Both the position numbers and the translations under genes were made by a program. The notes below the pieces were generated by a model. It saw only the letters and a list, made by a program, of their open reading frames with translations. It searched no databases and was not told the DNA's origin. From Peromyscus leucopus (taxonomy: Eukaryota > Chordata > Mammalia > Rodentia > Cricetidae), in assembly GCF_004664715.2 (NCBI RefSeq), contig NC_051068.1, forward strand, positions 132,576,716 through 132,640,715: 64,000 nucleotides of DNA. Direction: 5' to 3'. This document shows positions 32,606-43,026 of this stretch, piece by piece. Every line of letters begins with the position of its first letter. Position 1 is the stretch's first letter.

Positions 32606-33892
32606 AGAAAGAACCTCTTGAACAGATGAAAAAGCAGAACCAAGTGTTCCATGGCGATAGGTTCAGAAGGCTCTGAGAGGCTAAGAGGGACCTAAATGAG
32701 CTCCCCTATGTGAGTCTGGGCAGTTTCTTCAAAGGCACCCGTGAAGAACGGAAGAGACATGCCTTGATGGAAAGGAGTCATGGCGTTAGATTAACTCAAC
32801 GATGAGAAGGGGGTGAAGAACAAACCAAAACACCCCTGTCATCTAACAGCACAATAAAGGAAATAACCTATGGCTTAGGTAATTACAACACGTTAACACT
32901 AATGATTCATCACTCCTGCTTTTCAACACCCACACCCTCAGAAAGACCTACTTCTTTTTTGATTCTTGCCTCATTTCCTCCTTTATGCTAAGTGATGCCA
33001 TTTATATTGGGTGATGCTGGACCCAACTTCCTTCTCAGCATCCTGCCTGCCTTCCCCAATTTTCTCATTCACATATTGGTAAACCACGTGCTTGAGTGTA
33101 TTTTACTTAATGTTCTAGAACAGATGGGGATGGAGGGGAAAGTCCTCTCACTTTCTAGGAACATTAGCCTCTACGTGAAGGCCTCAGATGATTGGTCCCT
33201 CATTAAGCTCTGGCTCTGACTCACACGCGTTCTCGTAGGGGTCAGGAGGTGTGGAAATGTGACATCTTGTTGCTCTGCACATATGCACTCTCCTGTAGAC
33301 TAGGAATTTACTCCTTTGGGGCAGGAAGGGGGTCAGTCACAGGCTCAGGGCTTACTTGCCTCGGGCCTGGCCGGTCAAGGTCATTGTAATGATCCACGTT
33401 AGACTGCTGTGTAGCAGCGTGGGAACCTTTCTTCTGTTCCCTGCTAACAACTCTGAGAGGAGATGAGCTTGGGGTCAAAGCATTCCTCTTTGCTATCACT
33501 TCAGTCGTGACTGCTGAAACAGCTGGTGTTTCTGCTCAGGCTGGTTAGAGCTTTTCATGGCTTTACACCCCCACCCCCACCGCACCCCTCCACACATGGG
33601 CAACTAGTGCCACTGCATTTGGGCCCTGTCAGCCGAGTGCCGAGAGCTCGACACAGGAGACACAGCTGTGTGCTGTGTAAAACAGCACGTGGAAGACCAA
33701 TGAGGCTGGCAATGAACGAATCTGCAAAGCACAGACAGAGAGAACTGACTGTACTGCATGAGACTAGGAGGCAACTTCAGGGAGAGGGTGAGAGTCCTCT
33801 GTGGCGGCTGAGGGAAGTTACTTGGTCTTATCATCTTAGGATTCACTTGAGTCTCTATCTGAGGCATCAGGCAGAACTCTTGTTTTCTTGGG
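32606..33892. other. Intergenic sequence, nothing recognised
   Basis: About 1.3 kb. A 142-codon frame (33526-33954) begins in unique proline/histidine-rich sequence and ends inside a B1, with no splice context. Not accepted as a gene. Confidence 0.45.
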
Positions 33893-34075
33893 CAGTAGTG
33901 GTACACACCTTTAATACCAACACTCGGGAGGCAGAGGCAGGCAGATTTCTGTGAATTTGAGGCCAACCTGGTCTACAGAGCGAGTTCCAAAACATCTGGG
34001 GCTACACAGAGAAACCCTGTCTCCAAAAATTAAAATAAATAAATAAATAAATAAATAAAAATAAAAATAAATTAG
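33893..34075 (+). mobile_element. B1 SINE with (AAAT)n tail
   Basis: 'ggtacacacctttaataccaa', 'cactcgggaggcagaggcagg', 'ggccaacctggtctacagagc' and 'gctacacagagaaaccctgtc'. The A tail has become (AAAT)n at about 34034-34073. Confidence 0.93.
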
Positions 34076-34489
34076 TGGATTTTACAGTAAAAGTTGTTTT
34101 TCTTGAGACCCCTCATTTATGTAAGATGTCATGGTTGTTAGGAGTTAGGCTCCAAATGGTCATGGGCTGATTGTTAAAGTGTAGGACTTTTATTTTTGGC
34201 CTTTTGTCTCTACATACCCAACCCCCATTCTAGCCCCCGGTAGATGAACAAGGTCAAACAAATCATTGACAAGGGACAAAATTCTCGCTTCTGGGGGGGG
34301 GGGGGCTTCAGGGGAAGCATTGCTGATTCATCATCGTGGTCCCAGAACCACAATAGAAGGCTCAAAAGGTATGCTGGAAACGGCAGGGGTTCGTTACCAT
34401 AAGGTGTCAAAGGCCGCACTGTGACACCATTTGAGACCGAGAGGTCCTTGGTGGTAGGAGACAGGTCTTGATGGCTGTTATCCATGAGG
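34076..34489. other. Intergenic stretch with a G13 run
   Basis: About 415 bp of unique-looking sequence, with 13 consecutive G at 34293-34305. No exon seen. Confidence 0.5.
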
Positions 34490-34495
34490 CAATGC

Positions 34496-35065
34496 TGTAG
34501 CAGGAATCTTAAAAGTTCAAATTAATAAAGTCAAACCCGAGGCCAGTTATTGGGGTGAATACTGGAAGGTCAGAGAGACAGAACAAGCCACAGCTATCTC
34601 ACCTCACCAGTTCCTCAGCTGGTCCTGTTTCCTCAGACTGGAAGCCTCTGAGTCCTCATCCAGAATGAATCCCAGCTGAACTGTGCTGCTTCAAAGCCTG
34701 AAAGCTTAACCAGCCAAATGCTTAACCAGCCACATGCTTAACCAGCCAAATGTTTAACCAGCCACATGCTTAACCAGCCAAATGCTTCTAGTTTCTGGTC
34801 CTCATGCCTTATATACCTTTCTGCTTTCTACCATCACTCCCTAGGATTAAAGGCTTGCTTCCTGGGATTAAAGGCATGAGTCACCAATGCCTGGCTGTTT
34901 CCAATGTGGCCTTGAACTCACAGAGATTCCAGATGGGTTTTTGCCTCTGGAATGCTAGGATTAAAGGCGTGTGTTATCACTGCCAAACTAGTGGCTTTTC
35001 TGTTCTCTGACCCCAGATAGGTTTATTAAGGTACACAATATTTTGGGGAACACAATACCACCACA
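34496..35065 (-). mobile_element. Solo LTR, family B, copy 2 (antisense)
   Basis: 570 bp. The + strand starts TGTAGCAGGAATC and ends ATACCACCACA, with exact CAATGC duplications (34490-34495 and 35066-35071). It is the reverse complement of the 25313 copy in word order, including the two B1-derived segments ('aggattaaaggcttgcttcct', 'ggattaaaggcatgagtcacc'). It is longer because a 16-bp word is repeated five times (34708-34787) where the other copy has two. Confidence 0.92.
34708..34787. repeat. 16-bp tandem repeat, five units, inside LTR B
   Basis: Five contiguous units of aaccagccaaatgctt, with the tenth base alternating A, C, A, C, A. The alternation suggests growth by a 32-bp dimer. It is part of the LTR, not a CRISPR array; there are no spacers. 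Confidence 0.95.
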
Positions 35066-35384
35066 CAATGCCATCTGGAACTCAATTGGCTTGCAATCTG
35101 GAAGACGTCAGTAGTACCTAGAGAGCCAAAACAAGAGCCAAAAGCACAAAGCAGAATTAAGAAGGGAGCTTTAGGAACCAAGGCAGTCTAAAGCCATCTG
35201 GAGAAGTTTCCTCAGGAATTGTCCTGGCCAGGTGTGTTGAATTCTGGAAGATACAAATGTTGAAGGTGGCAGGGACTGGAAATGCAGAGCAGGATAAGAA
35301 ATCCTGTTAGAGGGACAATGGACATTGGCATTGAGAGGAAAGAGGAGGGTGGAAGGCCTGACGTAATGCTGTACCCATTTTTCA

Positions 35385-35760
35385 AAACCCCCAGATACCA
35401 AGGAGCCAGTTTCTGATGCAAGCACCTAAGGGTCCTTTTATTGTCAGGTTCAACCTGGGCCACCGCAAGGCAGATAGAAGGAAATGTGGCAGCAGCCGCG
35501 AGCCCAGGTGTAGAGAGTTTTTATAGGGAAAAACCACAAGCTGGGAATTACATTCTTGGAACTGGGTAGAAGAGATATGGGGCAAGGTGATTTTTTGAAA
35601 CTATTGGTCAGACTTCCGGAGCGAAGCCACATTTGAAACCATTGGGTTAGACTTTTGGTGGGAAACCACAACCCGCTGAACAGGATTATCTGGACTGCTC
35701 AACAGGATTATCTAGATATCTTTAAGGGCCATAAACCACAGACAGAATGTCTGCAGGAGC
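35385..35760 (-). mobile_element. Class-I-like ERV LTR, antisense
   Basis: On the minus strand: a repeated 'caacaggattatctagat'-type word (about 35676-35715), a TATA box 'cctataaaaactc' (about 35515-35526), a leader with 'cgcggctgctgccac', an AATAAA (TTTATT at 35437-35442) and a 'ggacccttaggtgcttgcatc' U5 that ends close to 'tctggggg', the start of a proline-tRNA-like primer site. This is the R-U5 layout of gammaretrovirus-like LTRs. The U3 boundary is uncertain. Confidence 0.6.
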
Positions 35761-36149
35761 ATACTGCCGTGTGTCTGTTTGAGTTGTCATGGCACATTCC
35801 TGAGGTCCTTTCTGGAACTGAATATAGCAGGTGGTATAATATGGTGGCCCTACCCTTAGATGGGGTCTGTATTGCCTTCACAGCAAGAGGAAACCTTCAC
35901 CTGCTAGGGAAATTGGTAGGAAGGTAAGAATTTGTGCCATGGGGACAGAGAATTTGGGTTCCATTTTTCCTTCAGAAACCTCTATTAGGTAGGGAAGACT
36001 CAAACCAGGAAACAGACTTAGATATGGTCAATTCACGTCAAGAGGCCTAACTTAACATTAGTGCAGCCATGACAGGCTGCAGACTAGCAATACTGGGTCT
36101 AGGCTTCACCATTACAACAACCAGGAAAAGCCACAAACTGTACCCTGTG
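35761..36149. other. Between two divergent LTRs, probably retroviral
   Basis: About 390 bp, of uncertain origin: it may be U3 of one LTR or older internal sequence. A short frame on the minus strand is present, but it is not long enough to assign and I do not translate it further. Confidence 0.35.
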
Positions 36150-36500
36150 GGGGACCAATTAGAATTGAGACAAGCAAGTACTGGATGCTCCAAGACATAA
36201 AAGATAGCTTACATCACTTGTATATAGGTTGCCAATTTCCTTGCAGCAACTCCAGTACCAATCCCTGTTTAACAAGACTTCTGTTACCTCACTCCTGTCT
36301 AATCAGGAATTCAACCCCCATCTGAATCCAGAATTCCCTTACCCCCATCCTTCACTTCTTAAAGACCCTGCCATAACTGAGCTCAATGCTCCCCCTGATC
36401 CAATCGTTGGGTAGGAATGGACAGGAAGTCCAAACTCAAGCTTGCAATAAAGGCTCTTTGCTTTTGCATACAAACTCGGATTCCTAATGGTCTCTGGGGG
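36150..36500 (+). mobile_element. Class-I-like ERV LTR
   Basis: 'aagatagcttacatcacttgt' and 'cttaaagaccctgccataact' in U3, AATAAA at 36446-36451, then a U5 'ggctctttgcttttgcatac' and 'actcggattcctaatggtctc'. Directly after, 'tgggggactcatgacgggcat' (about 36496-36516) resembles the proline-tRNA primer site with an inserted base and substitutions. It is back to back with the antisense LTR at 35385. Confidence 0.6.
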
Positions 36501-36971
36501 ACTCATGACGGGCATAAGACATGTCTGTCAGTTGCCCATTGATGTCCTGAGGAGTGGCGGGGGGGGGGGGGAGGGGGGGATTCTCTGGGGTCTGAGACCT
36601 GAAGGAAGAATTAAGACACGTATTTTGTGGAATGCTGTGAAGTGCAAGTGAGGCCTGAGGTTGGCCATGAGAAACCCAGCTGTGAAGGAGGGTGATGGAG
36701 ATCTTTTCCAGTACTAGACACTGAACAGAGCTGGATGGATTTTATATACTCAGAGCCAGGCAAATTAGTTCTGAGAGAAGGATAAAACATCTTGAAGGGA
36801 TTTCTGTCTTTCAAGAAAAGATTTGTCTGGTAGGACAAAATACAGGTGAACTTAGATGTTAGGAAAACACCTCCCATTTGAACAATCCCCAAGTCCAGAG
36901 CTGTGTGCCATGAGCTAGAGTTACTGACCTGACGATGGACCCTTGTTATGTCCTCCATTGGTTATCTGTCT
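36501..36971. other. Possible ERV leader with a poly-G stretch
   Basis: If the preceding LTR is a 5' LTR, this would be its leader. It contains G13 (36559-36571) and a further G7. No gag frame can be recognised. Confidence 0.4.
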
Positions 36972-37435
<464 letters not shown>

Positions 37436-38191
37436 TTCATGGGCTCTCTTGTTTCTCTTTGAGCTCTGGCTGGAAAATAGCCCACACTTTCCAGAGGTGA
37501 GCCCAGTTAGCATTTTCATGGAGTTTGATGGCTGTTGGGTTGCTTGGTAAGACTGAGAGGGGTATAAGACTGAAGCTGGTGATCCTAATGACTGTTTTTT
37601 TGTTTTTTTAGGATTGCCAGGTCCCATGTCTGAACAGGGTCAGGAAGGGAATCTGACTCCAATTTTGTTTGTTAGTGTTACTTATTATTGTTATTATTTG
37701 GTTACATGTCCCTCCTGGATTCAAGATCAGGCAGTTGAATAAAACTCAACTCTTCCCTCTGAGCTGTGAAGGTCGGGTGAGACTCTGTTCAGGTTACTCA
37801 CAGGGATGTATAAGGAGAATTCCAGGATTTTTTTTCTCTTCTACCATTTCTACCATTTGGATCAGGGTTTTGTTGACCATGCGACCATCCCTGGACACTT
37901 AGGAGACATTTTTTGTCTAGTAACTCTCCTCTTTAAAGGATATGTCTGCTGATTGGAGTCCAGCTCTTGGGATCAGCACAGCCTCTCTAATCAAGAAAAA
38001 AAGTAACTTACCAGAGATGCAGGGCTCTTCTAGCCAAGTCCTCCAATTCCCTGATGACTTTGGAGGACAATGACCAAAACATTAAAAGTCATTTTTCTTC
38101 TTTTTTTCATCCTCTTGGGCTAGGCCTTCAGGCTTTGGTTGCTGAACAACCAGACAGACTCTTTTTTTTTTAACTTAAAAAAATAAATAAT
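37436..38191. other. Unassigned; possibly retrovirus-derived
   Basis: About 750 bp with no frame above 80 codons and no known domain. It follows the class-I-like LTR and URR1 copy, so an internal ERV origin is possible but not shown. Confidence 0.35.
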
Positions 38192-38405
38192 GGGGGCTGG
38201 AGAGATGACTCCGCAGTTAAGAGCACTGGTTGCTCTTTCAGAGGACCCAGGTTCAATTCCCAGCACCCACGTGGCAGCTCACAACTGTCTGTAGCTCCAG
38301 TTTCAGTGGATCCAACACCCTCATACAGACATATGTGCAGGCAAAACACCAGTGTACCTAAAATAAAAATAAATAAATAAATAGGTAAATAAATAAATAA
38401 AACCT
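38192..38405 (+). mobile_element. B3 SINE with (AAAT)n tail
   Basis: 'ggggctggagagatgactccg', 'tgctctttcagaggacccagg', 'gcacccacgtggcagctcaca' and 'gtgcaggcaaaacaccagtgt', then AAAT units to about 38402. Confidence 0.92.
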
Positions 38406-39319
38406 TTAAAAAATTAATGGATTTTAGTTTGAACTTTTGAGTAAGCATTTAGACAAAGCTTAGCCAAAAAATAAAAATAAAGTCCTGATTCTGTTATGAC
38501 TCAGCTTTTTTAGAAGCTAAAAGTTGGCAAACACAAATTCTTTGCTTTTTAAGGTAGCTTGTGTAAACGTTACCAAGAACAGATGAATACCTTAAACAAA
38601 TCTCCCTGTCTTAAACAGAATTTGAACCTTAGAAGTTAATGAGCTTTAATCATATGTACACACTACTTTTGGGTTTTATCTTTCACAAAACTCCTGTGAC
38701 TAACTTGGACCTTTTGTGATGCTTATGTTTTTTGGCTTTGAGTTAAGACTTTTCTTTTTTGTTTTGGAAAAAATTAGTCAATTTACCTTAGGCCAAAATC
38801 TTACTTTAGCTTACAAAAATACTTTCCTATCACAGCATCTTTCATACTTACATGCTTTTTATATCTTTCTTCTACTCATTGGCTTTTAACATTTTTTAGC
38901 ATTGTGAGACAAAGTAACATATCAAATAAATCTACCAACTCAGTAAAAAGACTGAATCTAAATTATATTCATGGTATTTATGACATGGTATGAGTCTAAG
39001 CTTACCTGCTCACATATTGTTAAAATCTCAATGAAATTTGTATGCCCTGTAGGTTTTAGGAGAAGTTTTTGAGACTTTAAAAGGCTCTTTTGTAAGCCCT
39101 TTCCTGGTCTTAAGAAGCTGAAAATTACTTTTCAGTAAGATCCCAAATAACAAAAGATTCAAATTAAATGACCTTGAATTATCAAAATTATCTTAATTAG
39201 AAAGTGCAGGAGAAAAAATATGCAAACAAAAATCTTTATTGGCTAACTCTATAATTGTAGTTTGGGATGCAAAAGGATTTGTCCCAGGGTGGTGACATGC
39301 CCAGGCTGGTGACATGGTC
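38406..39319. other. AT-rich sequence, nothing recognised
   Basis: About 0.9 kb of AT-rich sequence with no frame over 60 codons. An old unrecognised repeat or internal ERV piece is possible. Confidence 0.4.
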
Positions 39320-39440
39320 CAGGCTGGTGACACTGCCTAGCAGGTCAGAGTGCTTGTCATACAAGTCTGATAAGCTGAGTTCAAGCCCTGGTTCCCTCCA
39401 GAAGGCTCATGCTAATGTCAATCTCTAACTCCAGGCTTGG
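39320..39440 (+). mobile_element. Possible tRNA-derived SINE fragment
   Basis: 'gcctagcaggtcagagtgctt', 'ataagctgagttcaagccctg' and 'gttccctcc' resemble the head of the SINE seen at 49000. Weak. A partial tandem 'ccaggctggtgacat' precedes it (39294-39330). Confidence 0.35.
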
Positions 39441-39631
39441 GGAACACATTCCTAAGTCCCCATATTTGCCAAGATAGAATGAGAGAATTCTCCTATTTTA
39501 TCAAGCATTTTTTCATTCCTATGTCTATTTAATATGTATGGTGTATGTGTTTGTATGCAGTGTTTGTGTGTAAGCATATGCATGACAGAATTGGCAAATG
39601 CATACACCATGGCCGTGCACAGACATTTCTT

Positions 39632-39877
39632 AAGGTTGTTTTTGAAGTCGTACCCTTTCATAAACCCCAAAGCAAGATGAGTGTAAATAAAATGGAGTGT
39701 GGCCATTGGGTGCAGGTTATACTCTTGTCTGAAAAGGAGGCTATAGCTCAGTGCCAGAAGATTACAGCTGCCATAAAGAAGCATGGACCCAACACGTCCA
39801 AACATAATGATCCAGCAGAGGCCACTAATCTTGATTTTGTTCAAATATAAGAACTACCATTCTTAAAAAAAAAAAAT
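39632..39877 (+). pseudogene. Candidate retrocopy fragment, unrecognised
   Basis: An open frame continues for about 70 codons to a stop at 39850, rich in Lys, Gln, Glu and Ala ('EKEAIAQCQKITAAIKKHG'). About 15 bases later comes a run of 12 A (39866-39877). A frame followed by a short 3' end and poly-A is what a processed pseudogene fragment looks like. I do not recognise the parent gene. The upstream part of the frame (from 39545) lies in TG-rich low-complexity sequence and should be ignored. Could be chance. Confidence 0.25.
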
Positions 39878-39925
39878 TCCACCATTCTGAAAACACAGAC
39901 TACAAAGTAACTGTGAGCAGAGTTG

Positions 39926-40308
39926 TCTTAGTTAGGTTTCTATTGCTGCGAAGAGACACCCACCATGACCACAGCAACTGTTATAAAGGAGAACCTTTAA
40001 CTGGGATGTCAGCTTACAGTTTCAGAGGTTTAGTCCATTGTTATCATGACAGGACAACAGCAGTGTGCAGGCACACATAGGAAGCAAGTGCTGGAGAAGG
40101 AGCTGAGTTCTACATCTTGATCCAAAGGCAACAGGAAGTGGACTATGTCACTGGGCGTAGCTTGAGCATAGGAGACTTCAAAGCCCACCCCACAGTGACA
40201 CACTTCCTTCAGCAAGGCCACACCCACTCCAACAAAGTCACGCCTCCTAATAGCACCCCTCCCTATGAGCTTATGGGGGCCCATTGCATTCAAACCACCG
40301 CACTAGGA
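39926..40308 (-). mobile_element. URR1-like hAT transposon, antisense
   Basis: + strand: 'gtcttagttaggtttctattg', 'gaagagacacccaccatgacc', 'gaggtttagtccattgttatc', 'gttctacatcttgatccaaag', 'caaagcccaccccacagtgac', 'acacttccttcagcaaggcca' and 'aagtcacgcctcctaatagca', ending 'caaaccaccgcactagg'. The reverse complement of the 19800 copy. Non-coding. Confidence 0.8.
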
Positions 40309-40344
40309 TAGAACACATCCCTCCCTTGAGATTGCGTGTCCTGT

Positions 40345-40430
40345 GATGAGGAATGAGAGAGAGGCTAGACACTGAAAGCTGCTTGGCTGCTCAGCAAATG
40401 ACAGCGCTGGGCCTGAGTTCAACCGCAGCA
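40345..40430 (-). mobile_element. MIR-like SINE fragment, antisense
   Basis: 'gatgaggaatgagagagaggc', 'ttggctgctcagcaaatgaca' and 'gcgctgggcctgagttcaacc' follow the antisense MIR core (gatgaggaaactgaggcacagagagg ... agagctgggattcgaacc). Confidence 0.5.
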
Positions 40431-40534
40431 TTCGTCACTCTTTGCTGGGTTCGGTCTCCCAGTGCTCTAGGCAGGATTCACTCTGGGCTCCCCTCTACAA
40501 AGAAAAGAAGAGAAAGTGACTTGTTTTAAGGACT

Positions 40535-40610
40535 GGGAGCATAGCTCAGTGGCAGGGCAATTGTCTAATGGGCACACAAGGCCCTGGGTTCAATTCTTGG
40601 CATCAGGACA
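40535..40610 (+). mobile_element. ID SINE
   Basis: 'ggactgggagcatagctcagt', 'ggcagggcaattgtctaatgg' and 'aaggccctgggttcaattctt', with 'aaaaag' after. A tRNA-Ala-derived ID element with visible A and B boxes. This is a SINE, not a tRNA gene: there is no cloverleaf 3' half. Confidence 0.75.
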
Positions 40611-40631
40611 TTTAAAAAGAGGAGGAGAATA

Positions 40632-40785
40632 GTCAATTAATGGTGGCCCACACCTTTAATCCCAGCAGAAGCATGTGGATCTCTGTCCATTTGAGGCCAG
40701 CCTGGTCTACAGAGTGAGTTCCGGGACAGCCAGGGCTACACAGTGAAATTCTGTCTCAAAAAACCAAGGAGGGGGGGGGGGAGGA
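40632..40785 (+). mobile_element. B1 SINE
   Basis: 'ggtggcccacacctttaatcc', 'ggatctctgtccatttgaggc', 'cagcctggtctacagagtgag', 'gacagccagggctacacagtg' and 'aaattctgtctcaaaaaacc', then a G11-12 run (about 40769-40780) in place of a pure A tail. The G run is unusual. Confidence 0.9.
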
Positions 40786-40959
40786 GAAGGAAGCAAGTGT
40801 AAAACTTGGACGTTCTCATTTGTTGTTGCTGTTACCTTTAAAAAGGGTTCACAGTAAAGGTTGGTGGCTTCCCTACCACATCTTTCATTATGGGCTTTCT
40901 TACGACAGACTGTATTTTTAATTCCTAATGATATGGTGAAAAAATTAATATGAGTGGGG

Positions 40960-41182
40960 AGCTGGAGAGATGGCTCAGCAGCTAGGAGCACTGGCTGCTC
41001 TTTCAGAGGACCCGGGTTCAATTCCCAGCACCGACATGGTGGCTCACAACCATCTGTAACCCCAGTTCCAGGGGATCTGGAACCTTCTTCTGGCCTCCTC
41101 AGGCATCAGGCACCTGTGTGATGCACAAACATACAGGCAGGCAAAGCATCCATGCACATAAAATAAAATGAATGAACCCTTC
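40960..41182 (+). mobile_element. B3 SINE
   Basis: 'gagctggagagatggctcagc', 'ctctttcagaggacccgggtt', 'gcaccgacatggtggctcaca', 'accccagttccaggggatctg', 'cttcttctggcctcctcaggc' and 'cacataaaataaaatgaat'. Complete, low divergence. Confidence 0.95.
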
Positions 41183-41681
41183 TTAAAAGCCTCATGCCAA
41201 TATTGTTCAAAAGTTGACCTCCTTTACAGGGTTGTCACATTTTCCTATTACCCTGATGCCAGGGGAAACAAGAACAAACTTTCAAGATATAGATAAATTA
41301 TTTCTGGAATATGTTTGTTTAAGATCTTGAAAGAGGACAATGATACGTTGTGTTTGGCAACAATATATTACCCATGTGCTAGATAGGTGTAAAGAACTTT
41401 TAAAATCCCCCATTACCATTATTCCCTGGAGACTATGCTTCCCTGCTGAAATGAACTCAACCACTCAACATTGTAAGCAACATCCCTCTTTCTTCTCTGG
41501 AATAAGCACAGCTGTGCACCAGAACCCAGAGCCAAAACCTTGTGACAATGTTCCAATCCATGGCACCATAGTCCAGGCCCTTCCATCACTGTGGTCCGTG
41601 ATACAAACATCAAGAGGAGTGGATGGAGGTGGTTGGACCTGGTTGCCTTCCCCCGACATAGAAGTGGGACCAGAAATGGGA
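41183..41681. other. Intergenic sequence, nothing recognised
   Basis: About 500 bp. A 137-codon frame (41340-41753) crosses into an R2 element and has no known domain, so I do not accept it. Confidence 0.45.
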
Positions 41682-41998
41682 TATATCAGTTTCTTTTTTC
41701 ACTGCTATTACAAAACACCTGGGAACAGTAATTTGAAGAAGGAAGGGCCCTGATTCAAGAGGAGACCCAGCCTGTCATGGAAATGTGACAGAAAACCGAG
41801 GTAGCTGCTCGCCTCCATAGACAGTCAGGAAGCAGAGAGAGATGAATGCGGGCATCCAGGTGACTTCCTCCTTCTATCTTTTTATTCAGTCCATGGTACC
41901 ACCGACTTTCAGGCTAGGTCTTCCCTCTCTAGCTGTTTGTGTCTCCTTGATGACTCTGAATTCCATCACGCTGACAATCAAGAGTAACCATCACAGGG
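41682..41998 (+). mobile_element. R2 DNA transposon-like repeat
   Basis: 'cagtttcttttttcactgcta', 'ttacaaaacacctgggaacag', 'cccagcctgtcatggaaatgt', 'agtcaggaagcagagagagat', 'atctttttattcagtccatgg' and 'gctgacaatcaagagtaacca', ending 'tcacagg'. Non-coding. Confidence 0.65.
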
Positions 41999-42164
41999 GA
42001 GAGATAAGCAAATGTCCTCTGTCCCTTTCTGGAGTCTGAACGTGAAACACAGAAACCCAGCACCTGCCTGGAGCTGGCCGCTCAACCGCAAGTGACCTCA
42101 ACTCCAGGGGGCCCTGGGGCCATGTCTCCAAAAGCAAGTGTTAGCTTTTGGGAAACTGAAGCGT

Positions 42165-42275
42165 AGGGTAAGCCAGCTTAACTCTAGACTCCGCCACTTT
42201 CTGGCTGTGTGCCTTTGGATGAGGAGCAGAGCTTCACCCATCTCTTTAAGATAATAATTGATGCTGCCACTTTGG
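42165..42275 (+). mobile_element. MIR SINE
   Basis: 'aactctagactccgccacttt', 'ctggctgtgtgcctttggatg' and 'cacccatctctttaagataat' follow the MIR sense core (agctctgccacttactagctgtgtgacc ... tcatctgtaaaatgggata). Confidence 0.65.
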
Positions 42276-42391
42276 GTGGAGGACGAGACGAGTCGACATT
42301 TGCACACATAACAGAGGCACCTCCTATAGTGTGTAGTGAAGTAAGCTAAGCGTGGCACGGTGTGGGAACTGGTGTTCTGAGATTACAACTT

Positions 42392-42755
42392 GGTGTGGTG
42401 GTTTGAATGAGAATGGCCCTTATAGGCTCATAAATTTGAGTGCTTGGTCCTCAGTTAGTGGAACTGTTTGGGAAGGATTAGGAGGCGTGGCCTGGTTAGA
42501 GGAAGTGTGCTGCTGGGGATGGGCTGTGATGTTTCAAAAGCCCACGCCATTCCTAGGTAGCCCTCTCTGCCTCCTGCTTGTAGATCAGATGTAAGGAACG
42601 CCTGCTCTCTCGTTCCACGCCTGCCCACCGCTGTGTTTCCTGCCACAACACTCAGTGACTCCCCCGAGACTGTAAGGCACAATGAACTCTTTCTTCTGCA
42701 AGGTGCCTTGGTCATGGTGCTTCGTTACGGCAACAGGAGAGTAACTAAAACACTA
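42392..42755 (+). mobile_element. URR1-like hAT transposon
   Basis: 'gtggtttgaatgagaatggcc', 'cataaatttgagtgcttggtc', 'ggaactgtttgggaaggatta', 'ggaggcgtggcctggttagag', 'gtttcaaaagcccacgccatt', 'cctctctgcctcctgcttgta' and 'ttgccttggtcatggtg'-like end, 'gtaactaaaacact'. The least rearranged copy in the window and a good local reference. Confidence 0.85.
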
Positions 42756-42789
42756 GGGCTTCCCTCGTATGGGTTACAAACCTTGTACT

Positions 42790-42998
42790 TTCTTTTCTTT
42801 CTTTTTTTTTTTTTTTGTAACTTTTTTTTATGTGCATTGGTGTTTTGCCTCCATGGACGGATGTGCAAAGGTATCCGATCCCCTGGAGCTGGAGTTACAG
42901 ACAGTGGTGAGCTACCACATGAGTTCTGGGAACTGAACCTGGGTCCTCTGGAAGAGCAGCCAGTGCTCTTAACAGCTGAGCCATCCCTCTTGCCCCGT
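42790..42998 (-). mobile_element. B2/B3-type SINE, antisense, with 12-bp target duplication
   Basis: T-rich tail, 'atgtgcattggtgttttgcct', 'cccctggagctggagttacag', 'gttctgggaactgaacctggg', 'tcctctggaagagcagccagt', 'gctcttaacagctgagccatc'. AAACCTTGTACT occurs exactly on both sides (42778-42789 and 42999-43010), which fixes the ends. A C16 run (43011-43026) adjoins the right copy. Confidence 0.93.
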
Positions 42999-43026
42999 AA
43001 ACCTTGTACTCCCCCCCCCCCCCCCC

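Noticed and set aside
33526..33954. 142-codon frame
   Set aside because: It ends in a B1 SINE and has no domain or splice site that supports an exon.
34708..34787. Regular short repeats that might look like CRISPR
   Set aside because: Units are contiguous with no spacers, inside an LTR, in mammalian DNA.
40535..40610. tRNA gene
   Set aside because: A and B boxes are present, but the 3' half of a cloverleaf is missing; it is an ID SINE. The same applies to the heads of all B2, B3 and B4 copies.
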